From Erwinia sp. JUb26 (GTDB taxonomy: Bacteria; Pseudomonadota; Gammaproteobacteria; Enterobacterales; Enterobacteriaceae), in NCBI RefSeq assembly GCF_003751505.1, contig NZ_RJVB01000001.1, positions 622,027 to 686,026 on the forward strand: 64,000 bases of DNA, given 5' to 3'. A program made the position numbers and the translations under genes. Shown here one piece after another: positions 41,664 to 50,152 of the stretch (position 1 is the stretch's first letter; each line of letters opens with the position of its first letter). The notes beneath the pieces were generated by a model, which searched no databases, had not been told where the DNA came from, and saw nothing but the letters and a program-made list of their open reading frames with translations.

Positions 41664-42254
41664 TAAGAATAAACTCCGTGATGAGAACAGATATGCCTTG
41701 AAGAACCCGAGAGCGAGGCTTCATGCATTTGTTATGTGTATTACATGTATACACTAAGTATTTTTATTATTTACATTTGTAAATACTCTGTCAACCAGCT
41801 ATGACACTTTTAAACAGATTTGTAACACTAAGATCAGGGGTTTAGGTTGTTCTTGAGTTCGACTTCGGTATCCGGCCTAAAGCCGATCGGAGTTGCGCTA
41901 AATCGTGAATGACAGACGGAAAACGCTAAAAATGGTTTAAACGAGGGAAGTGCTGGATTCTGGCATTGAAAGAAATTTACAGCGGCAATGACCGCGATCG
42001 GCGCGGCGATCCCGCGCGCGATTTCAGCAAGTTTGGATGAGATGTCTATCGGTATATGATTGGTGGACTAAGCGGAAAACAGAAGATTAATGAAGGAGAA
42101 ACAGGCGATCTGCTCACGATAACTTTTGGCGCAGATCGCTTCTGTCAGAGGTCTTCCAGCAGCTTTTTCGAGAAGGTTCGCAGCATGTCCAGCTCTTCAT
42201 CGTCCATGCGCATAAAGCAGCGCATCTGCTTAGGAATGGCGACGAATTACGAAA
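41664..42254. other. Intergenic region with a probable regulator remnant
   Basis: Almost 600 bp lie between divergent genes. The part next to the FAD oxidoreductase is AT-rich and should hold its promoter. The middle has no recognisable gene. At 42145-42222 the minus strand encodes MRCFMRMDDEELDMLRTFSK followed by KLLEDL and a stop, which looks like the C-terminal helix of a MarR-type regulator. An in-frame TAA lies a few codons upstream, so this is best read as a decayed remnant. Confidence 0.35.
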
Positions 42255-43274
42255 ATGAGAATTGCATCGATTTTGTTAACATCCGCCGTCTTTGCTTCAG
42301 CCGCTTCCGCAGCGACCACTCAGCCACTAAACACGCCTGCCCCTACCGCCGGTGTAAAAGCTTTTCTGGACGTGCTGAATTCAGGCAAAGGTAAACCGAT
42401 GGAACAGATGACCCCGCAGGAAGCCCGCCAGGTACTGATCGGCGCTCAGCAGGGGGCAAAACTCCCCGCCGCACAGGTCACAGATAAGATCATTGAGGTG
42501 AACGGTCAGAACATCAGGCTGAAAATCGTCAAGCCGGAAAATGCAACAGGTACCCTCCCCGTGTTTATGTTCTTCCACGGTGGCGGCTGGGTGCTGGGCG
42601 ATTACCCGACTCATGAACGTTTAATCCGCGATCTGGTGCGTGATTCCGGCGCGGCCGCCGTGTATGTGGATTACACCCCTTCCCCGGAAGCGCACTTCCC
42701 GGTGGCGATCAACCAGGCCTATCAGGCGACCCGCTGGGTGGCCGAGCATGGCAGTGAAATCGGCGTTGACGGCACTCGCCTGGCTCTGGTCGGTAACAGC
42801 GTGGGCGGAAATATGGTGGCGGCGGTTGCCCTGCAGGCGAAACAGCTTGGCGCACCAAAAATCCGCTATAACGTCATGCTGTGGCCGGTAACCGATGCGA
42901 ACTTCGATGATGCGTCCTACCGTCAGTTCGCCACCGGCCACTTCCTGACCCGCAACATGATGAAGTGGTTCTGGGATAACTACACCAACAGCGCGGAGGA
43001 TCGTAACAACATTCTGGCTTCCCCACTGCGGGCCAGCACGGATCAGCTGAAAGGCTTCCCGCAGACGCTGATCCAGACGGCCGAGCTGGATGTGCTTCGT
43101 GACGAAGGTGAAGCCTTTGGCCGTAAGCTGGATGCCGCAGGCGTGCCGGTGACCGTCACCCGCTACAATGGCATGATCCATGACTATGGCTTACTGAACG
43201 CGTTAAGCGAAGAGCCTACGGTGAAAACGGCCCTGTCGCAGGCCGCTGCCGAACTGCAACAGCATCTGAAATAG
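42255..43274 (+). CDS. Secreted alpha/beta hydrolase of the hormone-sensitive-lipase group (Aes-like esterase)
   Basis: This is a 339-residue protein with a signal peptide (cleaved near ASA-A, residue 20). The oxyanion motif FFHGGGWVLGD, nucleophile Ser in LVGNSVGGNMVA, Asp in TAELDVLRDEGEAF and His in NGMIHDYGLL make the complete triad of the HSL family. It hydrolyses short-chain or aryl esters, here in the periplasm. It is a single gene; transcription probably starts in the preceding gap, where a MarR remnant is read in the opposite direction. Confidence 0.87.
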   Translation: MRIASILLTSAVFASAASAATTQPLNTPAPTAGVKAFLDVLNSGKGKPMEQMTPQEARQVLIGAQQGAKLPAAQVTDKIIEVNGQNIRLKIVKPENATGTLPVFMFFHGGGWVLGDYPTHERLIRDLVRDSGAAAVYVDYTPSPEAHFPVAINQAYQATRWVAEHGSEIGVDGTRLALVGNSVGGNMVAAVALQAKQLGAPKIRYNVMLWPVTDANFDDASYRQFATGHFLTRNMMKWFWDNYTNSAEDRNNILASPLRASTDQLKGFPQTLIQTAELDVLRDEGEAFGRKLDAAGVPVTVTRYNGMIHDYGLLNALSEEPTVKTALSQAAAELQQHLK

Positions 43275-43567
43275 TGTCATCCCGGGCAGGTTCAGCTCTG
43301 GTCTGTTTATAACGGCGGTAATGACTGAGCTTGCCCGGATCGATACTGTTTCACATCCCCGCTGTTGTTTCCCGCTTAACCTTTCCTGAAATCCCCGGTT
43401 TTCGATTTTACTGAGATTAATCATGCTCACGCGTTATCATCGTGGGCGTTTAGCGTGTAAATTTATGCCGGAAGCGAAGCGCTGAATCGTGCGTAAGATG
43501 CTACATTGACAACGTTGCAGATAATCAGAAAATACCTCCCACTGTGCTGATATGAAAAAGGAAGTCG

Positions 43568-44896
43568 ATCATCGTCCGGTTCCGTCATCTCTCTCCTCGG
43601 TCTAAAGGCCGGTCAGGCCTGCTTATCGCGGCCGGGCTGCTCCTTGCCAGCTGTGCCGGAAAGCCGCCGGTTTCCCTCGTCACGCCGCTGCCGACCGTGG
43701 CCCATCCGCCGCAGCCGACCGTGCCGCAAAGCCAGCAGCCGATGCGGGGTGTGTGGTTAACCACCGTTTCCCGCCTGGACTGGCCGCCGATCGCGTCGGT
43801 GAATATCAGTAATGACGCCCAGCGCATCAGCCAGCAGAAAAAAGCGCTGACCGACAAGCTGGATAAGCTGAAAAGCCTTGGCATTAATGCGGTGTTCTTC
43901 CAGGTGAAACCCGACGGCACCGCGCTGTGGCCGTCAAAAATCCTGCCGTGGTCGGATATGATGACCGGCAAAATTGGCCGGGATCCGGGCTACGATCCGC
44001 TGCAGTTTATGCTCGATGAAGCGCACCGGCGCGGCATTAAGGTTCACGCCTGGTTTAACCCCTACCGCGTCACCGTTAATACCAAACCCGGAACCGTTAC
44101 GGAGCTGAACCGCACGCTGTCGCAGAATCCGGCCAGCGTTTTTGTGCTGCACCGCAACTGGATCCGCACTTCGGGCGATCGTTATGTTCTCGACCCGGGT
44201 ATTCCCGACGCCCGCGACTGGATCACCAGCATCGTTGCCGAGGTGGTGGCGCGCTATCCGGTGGACGGCGTGCAGTTTGACGATTACTTCTATACCGAGT
44301 CGCCCGGTTCGGCGCTGAACGACAGTCAGACTTTCAGGCAGTACGGCCAGGGCTTTGCCTCTAAAGCCGACTGGCGGCGGCACAATACCCAGATGCTGAT
44401 TGAGCAGGTTTCCCGCACCATTAAACAGCTGAAACCGAATGTGGAGTTTGGCGTCAGCCCGGCAGGCGTGTGGCGCAATCGCTCCCACGATGCGGCAGGT
44501 TCCGACACGCGGGGCGCGGCCGCCTATGACGAATCCTATGCGGATACCCGGCGCTGGGTGCAGCAGGGGCTGCTGGACTACATTGCGCCGCAGATCTACT
44601 GGCCTTTCGCCCGCGATGCCGCCCGCTATGACGTGCTGGCAAAATGGTGGGCGGAGGTGGTGAAACCGACCAAAACCCGTCTCTATATCGGCATTGCTCT
44701 GTATAAAGTCGGCGAGCCGTCGAAGAACGAGCCGGACTGGACCATCGGCGGTGGCGTGCCGGAGCTGAAGAAACAGCTGGATCTGAATGAGTCGCTGCCG
44801 CAAATCAGTGGCACCATCCTCTTCAGGGAGAACTACCTCAATCAACCGCAGACGCAGGACGCGGTCAACTACCTGAGAAAACGCTGGGGAGAATAA
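43568..44896 (+). CDS. digH: Divisome-associated lipoprotein glycosyl hydrolase DigH (YddW-like)
   Basis: The protein closely resembles E. coli YddW/DigH, a GH10-like lipoprotein that cleaves peptidoglycan strands stripped of stem peptides at the septum. Conserved blocks are MRGVWLTTVSRLDWPPIASV, FFQVKPDGTALWPSKILPWS, VDGVQFDDYFYTESPGS and IAPQIYWPFARDAARYDVLA. The lipobox LLASC (Cys at 43652-43654) lies upstream of any ATG, GTG or TTG in frame; the frame is closed by TGA at 43553-43555. The most likely start is ATC 43568, 5 bp after AAAGGA, giving a normal lipoprotein signal. A frameshift from ATG 43552 is the alternative. Confidence 0.82.
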   Translation: MIVRFRHLSPRSKGRSGLLIAAGLLLASCAGKPPVSLVTPLPTVAHPPQPTVPQSQQPMRGVWLTTVSRLDWPPIASVNISNDAQRISQQKKALTDKLDKLKSLGINAVFFQVKPDGTALWPSKILPWSDMMTGKIGRDPGYDPLQFMLDEAHRRGIKVHAWFNPYRVTVNTKPGTVTELNRTLSQNPASVFVLHRNWIRTSGDRYVLDPGIPDARDWITSIVAEVVARYPVDGVQFDDYFYTESPGSALNDSQTFRQYGQGFASKADWRRHNTQMLIEQVSRTIKQLKPNVEFGVSPAGVWRNRSHDAAGSDTRGAAAYDESYADTRRWVQQGLLDYIAPQIYWPFARDAARYDVLAKWWAEVVKPTKTRLYIGIALYKVGEPSKNEPDWTIGGGVPELKKQLDLNESLPQISGTILFRENYLNQPQTQDAVNYLRKRWGE

Positions 44897-44990
44897 TTTT
44901 TTTCTCCCCGCCGCAACTTTTCTGTCTGCTGCTGCGAACTGATAAAGGAGTCAACCAAACCGGCACTCACTTACTTCGCAGGAGCAGATA

Positions 44991-45560
44991 ATGAAACTGA
45001 AAAAAATCGCCTCTACACTGACCTTCTCCGCCGCGCTGGGCCTGTCCGCCCTCGCCTTTAATGCCGGCGCCGCACTGCCCGCCGGGGCGAAAGCGCCTGA
45101 TTTCGAATTGCAGGGCGCGCTGGCCGGCAAGCCGATTACCTTCTCATTGCAAAACGCGCTGCAAAAAGGCCCGGTGGTCCTGTACTTCTTCCCGGCGGCC
45201 TTCAGCGCGGGCTGCACCATCGAAGCCCACGACTTTGCCGAAGCGACCGATGATTTCACGAAAATGGGTGCAACGGTGATTGGCGTGACCGCCGGAAATA
45301 CCGAGCAGGTCAGCGATTTCTCCAAGCTGGAGTGCCGCGACAAGTTTGCGGTAGCCGCCGATCCGGGTGCGAAAGTGGCCGGTGAATATCAGACCCAGAT
45401 GCAGATGAAAGGCAAAACCCTTTCCGACCGCACCTCTTACGTCATCGCCCCGGATGGTAAGATTCTGCTGAGCTACACTGACAGAAATCCGGAAACCCAT
45501 ATCGAGAAAACGCTGGCCGCCGTGAAGCAGTACGACACGGCTCATCCACGTACCCACTAA
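44991..45560 (+). CDS. Secreted peroxiredoxin (AhpC/TSA, BCP-like)
   Basis: The 189-residue protein has a signal peptide ending near AGA-A (about residue 28). The peroxidatic motif is FFPAAFSAGCTIEAHDF, with Ser in the usual Thr position before the Cys; a second cysteine (KLECRDKF) can act as resolving residue. The C-terminus has SYVIAPDGKILLSY, typical of the family. It reduces peroxides in the periplasm and needs an electron donor, which the next gene, a DsbD-like reductase 15 bp downstream, would supply. It is the first gene of a four-gene operon ending with an ECF sigma factor and its anti-sigma factor. Confidence 0.87.
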   Translation: MKLKKIASTLTFSAALGLSALAFNAGAALPAGAKAPDFELQGALAGKPITFSLQNALQKGPVVLYFFPAAFSAGCTIEAHDFAEATDDFTKMGATVIGVTAGNTEQVSDFSKLECRDKFAVAADPGAKVAGEYQTQMQMKGKTLSDRTSYVIAPDGKILLSYTDRNPETHIEKTLAAVKQYDTAHPRTH

Positions 45561-45575
45561 GCCACGAGGCCAGCG

Positions 45576-46808
45576 ATGTTAACTGCCATGCTGGCCGCCT
45601 TTATTGGCGGCATTATTCTGAACTTCATGCCCTGCGTGTTCCCGGTGATCTCACTTAAGGCGTTCGGGCTGCTGCGCCATGCGGATAATTCCGCCAGCAC
45701 CCGCCGCGAGGGGCTGGGCTTTCTGCTGGGCGTGACGGTAACCATGATGGCGCTGGCGGGGATCCTGCTGGCGGCCCGTGCGGGAGGCGCGGCTGTGGGC
45801 TGGGGATTCCAGCTGCAGTCACCGCTGGTGATCGCCCTGCTGTCGCTGGTGATCCTTGCCGCGGCGCTGAACCTGCTGGGCGTATTTGAAGTCGGCCTGT
45901 CGGCGCAGCGCGTGGGCGCGCTTGACGTCGGGCGCGGCGCTTTTGTTCGCTCCGCGCTGACTGGCGCGCTGGCGATTATTGTCGCTACCCCCTGTGCCGC
46001 GCCGTTTATGGCCAGCGCCATTGGCTATGCGCTGGTGCAGCCACCGGCGGTGGCACTGGTGATTTTCTTTGCGCTGGCGATGGGCTTTGCCGCGCCCTTT
46101 ACCCTGATTTCGCTGTTCCCGGCGCTCGCACGGCTGTTGCCCAAACCCGGCGTATGGATGGATATTCTTAAGCGCGCGCTGGCCTTCCCGATGTTTGGCG
46201 CGTACGCCTGGCTGGTGTGGGTACTGGCGCAGCAGGCGGGCAGCGGTGCGCTGGCCACGCTGCTGGCCGCCTCCGTGGTGCTGAGCTTTGCGGCCTGGCT
46301 GTACGGTATGGCGCAGCATCGTCACCTGCAGGGGAAAGGCCATAAGCTGATGTATGCGGTGACCGCCGTGCTGATCGTCGCCGTGCTGGCCCCGCTTCCC
46401 GGCCTGATCAAGCCGGGGGATGCTCTGCCCGGAGAAGCCGCTGCAACGGAAGTCACGCAGGAAAAATGGACGCCGCAGACCGTTGCCGCCCAGCGCGGAA
46501 AGGGTAAAGCTATCTTTGTGAACTTTACCGCCTCCTGGTGTATAACCTGTCAGGTTAACGAGAAAACCTCGCTCTCCACCCAGGCCGTTAAAGACGCGCT
46601 GGCCAAAACAGGCACGCGCTATATGGTGGCGGACTCCACCAAATTTAACCCGGACGTGGACGATGCACTGAACGAGTTTGGTCAGGGCGGCCTGCCGCTG
46701 TACGTGGTGTATCCCGCCGACGGCGGCCCACCAAAAGTACTGCCGCAGGTGCTGACGCCGGGCATTGTGGTGAATGCACTGAACCAGGCAGCCGGTAAAA
46801 AAGCGTAA
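45576..46808 (+). CDS. DsbD-like thiol:disulfide interchange protein (CcdA core plus thioredoxin domain)
   Basis: A 410-residue membrane protein. Eight helices carry the paired cysteines of the DsbD beta domain (NFMPCVFPVISLK near residue 20 and VATPCAAPF near 136). A periplasmic thioredoxin domain follows, with FTASWCITCQVNEK. The N-terminal alpha domain of classical DsbD is missing. It would carry electrons from cytoplasmic thioredoxin across the membrane to the upstream periplasmic peroxiredoxin. Twelve bases separate it from the sigma factor gene, so this redox pair is under the same promoter as its presumed regulators. Confidence 0.88.
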   Translation: MLTAMLAAFIGGIILNFMPCVFPVISLKAFGLLRHADNSASTRREGLGFLLGVTVTMMALAGILLAARAGGAAVGWGFQLQSPLVIALLSLVILAAALNLLGVFEVGLSAQRVGALDVGRGAFVRSALTGALAIIVATPCAAPFMASAIGYALVQPPAVALVIFFALAMGFAAPFTLISLFPALARLLPKPGVWMDILKRALAFPMFGAYAWLVWVLAQQAGSGALATLLAASVVLSFAAWLYGMAQHRHLQGKGHKLMYAVTAVLIVAVLAPLPGLIKPGDALPGEAAATEVTQEKWTPQTVAAQRGKGKAIFVNFTASWCITCQVNEKTSLSTQAVKDALAKTGTRYMVADSTKFNPDVDDALNEFGQGGLPLYVVYPADGGPPKVLPQVLTPGIVVNALNQAAGKKA

Positions 46809-46819
46809 CAAGGCGGAAG

Positions 46820-47377
46820 ATGGAAATGAACGACAGCGCGCGCGATAGCTGGCCCGCGCTTATGGAACAGGCACAGGCAGGCGATCGTCCTGCCTATACC
46901 CGATTGCTGAAGGCGCTGGTGCCGGTGATCCGCTCGCAGGTGCGAAGACGGATCGCTGACAGCGCGCTGACCGAGGATGTAGTGCAGGATGTGCTGCTGA
47001 CGGTGCACCGGGTACGCCATACCTACGATCCCGCCTTTCCTTTTCTGCCATGGCTGATGGCCATTATCTCCGCCCGCGCGATCGATGCCCTGCGGCGGCA
47101 CGGTCGCTACCAGCAGTGGGAAATCCCGGAGGAGACGCTGCCGGAAGTGGCCAGCCAGCCGAATACGCAGCGTGCGGAAAGCCAGCAGGAGCTGGAAGGT
47201 TACCTGAATCAGCTGCCGACCCGGCAGCGGGAAATTGTTGAACACGTCCACCTGCGCGAAATGAGCCTGACGGAAGCGGCCGCGCATAACCATCTGACGG
47301 TGGCTGCGGTGAAATCGCTGCTGCACCGGGCGCTGAAAAACCTGCGTCGTTTTGGAGCCAGTCATGACCGATCATAA
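46820..47377 (+). CDS. ECF sigma factor of the SigF/NrsF type
   Basis: The 185-residue sigma-70 protein comprises region 2 (RRRIADSALTEDVVQDVLLT, then FPFLPWLMAIISARAIDALR) and region 4 (LPTRQREIVEHVHLREMSLT with VAAVKSLLHRALKNLRR). Regions 1 and 3 are absent, as in extracytoplasmic-function sigma factors. It overlaps the NrsF-like gene by 14 bp. It should direct transcription of an oxidative or redox stress set, most likely including its own operon with the peroxiredoxin and DsbD-like genes. Confidence 0.9.
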   Translation: MEMNDSARDSWPALMEQAQAGDRPAYTRLLKALVPVIRSQVRRRIADSALTEDVVQDVLLTVHRVRHTYDPAFPFLPWLMAIISARAIDALRRHGRYQQWEIPEETLPEVASQPNTQRAESQQELEGYLNQLPTRQREIVEHVHLREMSLTEAAAHNHLTVAAVKSLLHRALKNLRRFGASHDRS

Positions 47378-48008
47378 TGCCTTAATTGAAAAACTCGGAC
47401 GGGAGATTGCGCCCGTCAGACGCATCCGGCCCACCGGTCTGCGGGTGCTGGCCTGGCTGGCCGTGGCCCTGCCTTGCGCCGTCGCTGCCAGCTTTCTGGT
47501 GCCGCGCGGGCTGACCGACTGGTCGCAGCCGGGCGCGAAGCTGGCGATTGTTCAGGTGGCGCTGGCCTTTTTACTCGGCACGCTGGCGATACGCAGCGCC
47601 TTTACCCTGAGCATTGCCGGGCGTCGTTCTGTCAGCTGGAAAGCGCTGCTGCCCATCGCGCTGATGTGGTTCGGGCTGAGCGTCATAAACATGCAGGGCC
47701 ACGACGTGCCGCTGCATCTATCCCAGCATGACGACGACAGCACGCGCTGCTTTACTTTCCTGATGGTGGTCAGCACGCCGATGATGCTGCTGATGATTGC
47801 CAGCCTGCGCCGCAGCCGCTCGCTGCATCCGGTGCGCAGCCTGGCGATGGCGGGCGTGGGGATTGCCAGCCTGTCTGCCAGCCTGCTGGCTTTTTGCCAT
47901 CCGGTGCATCTTCACGTGCTGGATTTTGTGATGCACCTGGCGGCGGTGCTGGCGATTGTGGCCCTGACGATTCTGGTTGGGAAACGCTGGGTGGCGCTGG
48001 ACCGATAA
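47364..48008 (+). CDS. NrsF/DUF1109 membrane anti-sigma factor
   Basis: From ATG 47364 (GGAG 7 bp upstream) the protein has 214 residues with six predicted helices, as in the DUF1109 family. Two cysteines (Cys129 in STRCFTFLMV and Cys178 in LLAFCHPVHL) sit where Caulobacter NrsF has the pair that senses stress. The protein should hold the ECF sigma factor at the membrane until these cysteines are modified. The overlap with the sigma gene supports coupled synthesis of the two partners. Confidence 0.86.
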   Translation: MTDHNALIEKLGREIAPVRRIRPTGLRVLAWLAVALPCAVAASFLVPRGLTDWSQPGAKLAIVQVALAFLLGTLAIRSAFTLSIAGRRSVSWKALLPIALMWFGLSVINMQGHDVPLHLSQHDDDSTRCFTFLMVVSTPMMLLMIASLRRSRSLHPVRSLAMAGVGIASLSASLLAFCHPVHLHVLDFVMHLAAVLAIVALTILVGKRWVALDR

Positions 48009-48053
48009 CGGGCGCTTGTCAGCGAAATGCAGAAGCTCTATTGTGTGTGTGAC

Positions 48054-48079
48054 GGCACATTGTCATATGACAATGTGCC
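48054..48079. promoter_or_regulatory. Perfect 26-bp palindrome before the DHDPS-family gene
   Basis: Thirteen bases GGCACATTGTCAT are followed without a gap by their exact reverse complement. It lies about 50 bp upstream of the lyase gene. The inner TTGTC-N4-GACAA resembles operators of GntR-type regulators, but no such regulator gene is adjacent. It could also form a cruciform or a transcript hairpin, but no T-run follows. Confidence 0.65.
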
Positions 48080-48127
48080 ATTCCCTTCAGATGGCTTATT
48101 CGTTTCGCTAATCGCTCAGGAGTCACC

Positions 48128-49021
48128 ATGTTTACCGGTCTCAGCGCTTTCTCCCTGACCCCCGTTACCGCTACGGGCATCGATGAAAGAGGGTTTGTCA
48201 GCATCATTCAGCGGATTGTCGCCGCGCAGGCTGATTCTGCGGGCGTGCTGGGTTCAACGGGCAGTTACGCCTATCTGACCCGCGAACAGCGCAAACGCGT
48301 CGCCACCCTGGCGAAGCAGGAGCTGGGTACGATCCCGATGATGGTGTGTATTGGTGCCGTCGGCACCGATGAAGTTCTGCGGCTGGCGGAGGATGCCCAG
48401 CAGGCCGGTGCCAGCGCCCTGCTGCTCCCGGCGATCTCGTACCAGAAGCTTAACGACGATGACGTGTTTGGCCTGTTCGAAACGGTCAGCCAGCGGGTTT
48501 CACTGCCGATCTGTATTTACGACAACCCCGGAACCAGCCACTTTGAATTCTCCGACGCGCTACACGGCCGTATCGCCGCGCTGCCGGGGGTGAAATCCGT
48601 TAAAATACCGGGCGTACCTGACCAGCCGGAAGCCGCCAGGGAAAGAGTGGCTAATCTACGCCGCCAGTTGCCTGCAAGGGTGACCATTGGCATCAGCGGC
48701 GATGCGTTTGCCGGGCTGGGGCTGAATGCGGGCTGCGAAGCCTGGTACTCGGTCTGCGGCGGCCTGTTCCCGCGCACCGCAAAAGCGATTACCGACGCCG
48801 CCGCCCGTGGCGACAAAGCGCAGGTCACCGCGCTGACCGAGCGACTGAACCCGCTGTGGGATTTGTTCCGCAGGCACGGCGGCAGTATTCGCGTCATCGC
48901 CGCTGCGGCCGGGCTACTGGGGTTAACCGAGATCGACTGCCTGCCGCGCCCGCTCAAACCATTGGGAACTGCCGACGTGGCGGAGATTAAACAGGTCATC
49001 ACCTCGCTGGAACTGGCATAG
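48128..49021 (+). CDS. Dihydrodipicolinate synthase/N-acetylneuraminate lyase-family aldolase
   Basis: A 297-residue class I aldolase of the DHDPS/NAL TIM-barrel family. The active-site Tyr is in ICIYDNPGTS, the Schiff-base Lys in VKSVKIPG, and the phosphate/carboxylate-binding loop is GSTGSYAYLT (in place of the GTTGE of DapA). That change argues against true lysine biosynthesis and for a 2-keto-3-deoxy sugar acid lyase or similar. It is convergent with the sugar ABC operon, ending 1 bp before the ATPase gene stop. A 26-bp palindrome precedes it. Confidence 0.85.
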   Translation: MFTGLSAFSLTPVTATGIDERGFVSIIQRIVAAQADSAGVLGSTGSYAYLTREQRKRVATLAKQELGTIPMMVCIGAVGTDEVLRLAEDAQQAGASALLLPAISYQKLNDDDVFGLFETVSQRVSLPICIYDNPGTSHFEFSDALHGRIAALPGVKSVKIPGVPDQPEAARERVANLRRQLPARVTIGISGDAFAGLGLNAGCEAWYSVCGGLFPRTAKAITDAAARGDKAQVTALTERLNPLWDLFRRHGGSIRVIAAAAGLLGLTEIDCLPRPLKPLGTADVAEIKQVITSLELA

Positions 49022-49022
49022 T

Positions 49023-50108
49023 TTATTCCACACGGCTCCCCTCAGCGTTAAACAGCAGAATGCGCTCGGCCGGAAAGCGCACGTAGCAGCGGGAAAGCTG
49101 CGATTTCTCAATATAGTCCGCCGTGACGCAGCAGGCGGGCTGCCCGCCGATTTCGCCGTACAGCATGCTCTGATTGCCCTGCCATTCCATATTACTAACC
49201 TCAAACGGCAGTTCCCCGTCGGCACCCGTCGCCGTCAGGCTGAGCTGCATATGCTCCGGACGAACCGCCAGCGTGACGTTGTCACTCTCCGGTGGCGACG
49301 GCAAGGTTAGCAGCGGGATAGCCGGCAGTGACGAGAGCGCCAGCCGGACGAGCCCGTCGTCCTGATGTTCAATCTGCGCGGTAAAGGTGTTGATCTGCGG
49401 ATGGCCGATAAACTTTGCCACAAACAGGCTGCGCGGCTGGAAGTAGAGTTCTTCCGGAGTGCCGCTCTGCTCAATATGGCCTTTGTTCAATACCACGATG
49501 CGATCGGCCATGGTCATTGCCTCAATCTGATCGTGGGTGACGTACAGGGTGGTCACGCCCAGCGTGCGGTGCAGGCGTAAGATTTCCTGGCGCATGCTGC
49601 CCCGCAGCCCGGCATCAAGATTCGACAGCGGCTCATCGAACAGGAAAATTGCCGGTTTCCGCACAATCGCGCGGCCGATAGCCACCCGCTGTCTCTGCCC
49701 GCCGGAAAGCATGCCGGGCTTGTGCTGCAGATGTGCGGTCAGCTGTAACGACTCCGCCGCCGCGTGAACCGCAGTGACAATCTGCGATTCCGGCAGCTTC
49801 GCCACCCGCAGCGGGAAGGCAAGGTTTTCAAAGACTGTCAGATGTGGATACAGCGCGTAGGACTGAAAAACCATCGCCACTTCACGCTCGATGGGCGATG
49901 CCTCGGTGACGTCGCGATCGTCCAGCAGAATGCGGCCGCCGTGGATTTCCTCCAGCCCCGCCAGGCTGCGCAGCAGCGTGGTTTTCCCGCAGCCGGACGG
50001 CCCGACAAACACCACAAACTCGCCCTGCTGCACGGTCAAGTTGATGTCATGCAGGATAATCTGCCCCTGATGACGTTTTTCCAGATGTTCAATACGTAAC
50101 TGACGCAT
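49023..50108 (-). CDS. Sugar ABC transporter ATP-binding protein (MalK/UgpC-like)
   Basis: The 361-residue ATPase has Walker A (VGPSGCGKTTLLRSLAG), signature LSGGQRQRVAIGRAI, Walker B IFLFDEPLSNLDA and the switch His in LYVTHDQIEAM. The C-terminal third is the OB-fold regulatory domain of the MalK/UgpC class (VRPEHMQLSL). It powers the two permeases and binding protein encoded upstream in the same operon and is the last gene of that operon. Confidence 0.92.
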   Translation of the reverse strand: MRQLRIEHLEKRHQGQIILHDINLTVQQGEFVVFVGPSGCGKTTLLRSLAGLEEIHGGRILLDDRDVTEASPIEREVAMVFQSYALYPHLTVFENLAFPLRVAKLPESQIVTAVHAAAESLQLTAHLQHKPGMLSGGQRQRVAIGRAIVRKPAIFLFDEPLSNLDAGLRGSMRQEILRLHRTLGVTTLYVTHDQIEAMTMADRIVVLNKGHIEQSGTPEELYFQPRSLFVAKFIGHPQINTFTAQIEHQDDGLVRLALSSLPAIPLLTLPSPPESDNVTLAVRPEHMQLSLTATGADGELPFEVSNMEWQGNQSMLYGEIGGQPACCVTADYIEKSQLSRCYVRFPAERILLFNAEGSRVE

Positions 50109-50152
50109 AGCTTCCTCAGGTCATGGCCCGCGCGCAGGCGGGCCACCGGTAC

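Noticed and set aside
43934..44845. A 303-codon open frame antisense to digH
   Set aside because: No family resemblance; digH on the plus strand matches its family over the full length.
45819..46811. A 330-codon open frame antisense to the DsbD-like gene
   Set aside because: Same low-complexity Gln/Arg/His composition; the sense gene has complete CcdA and thioredoxin motifs.
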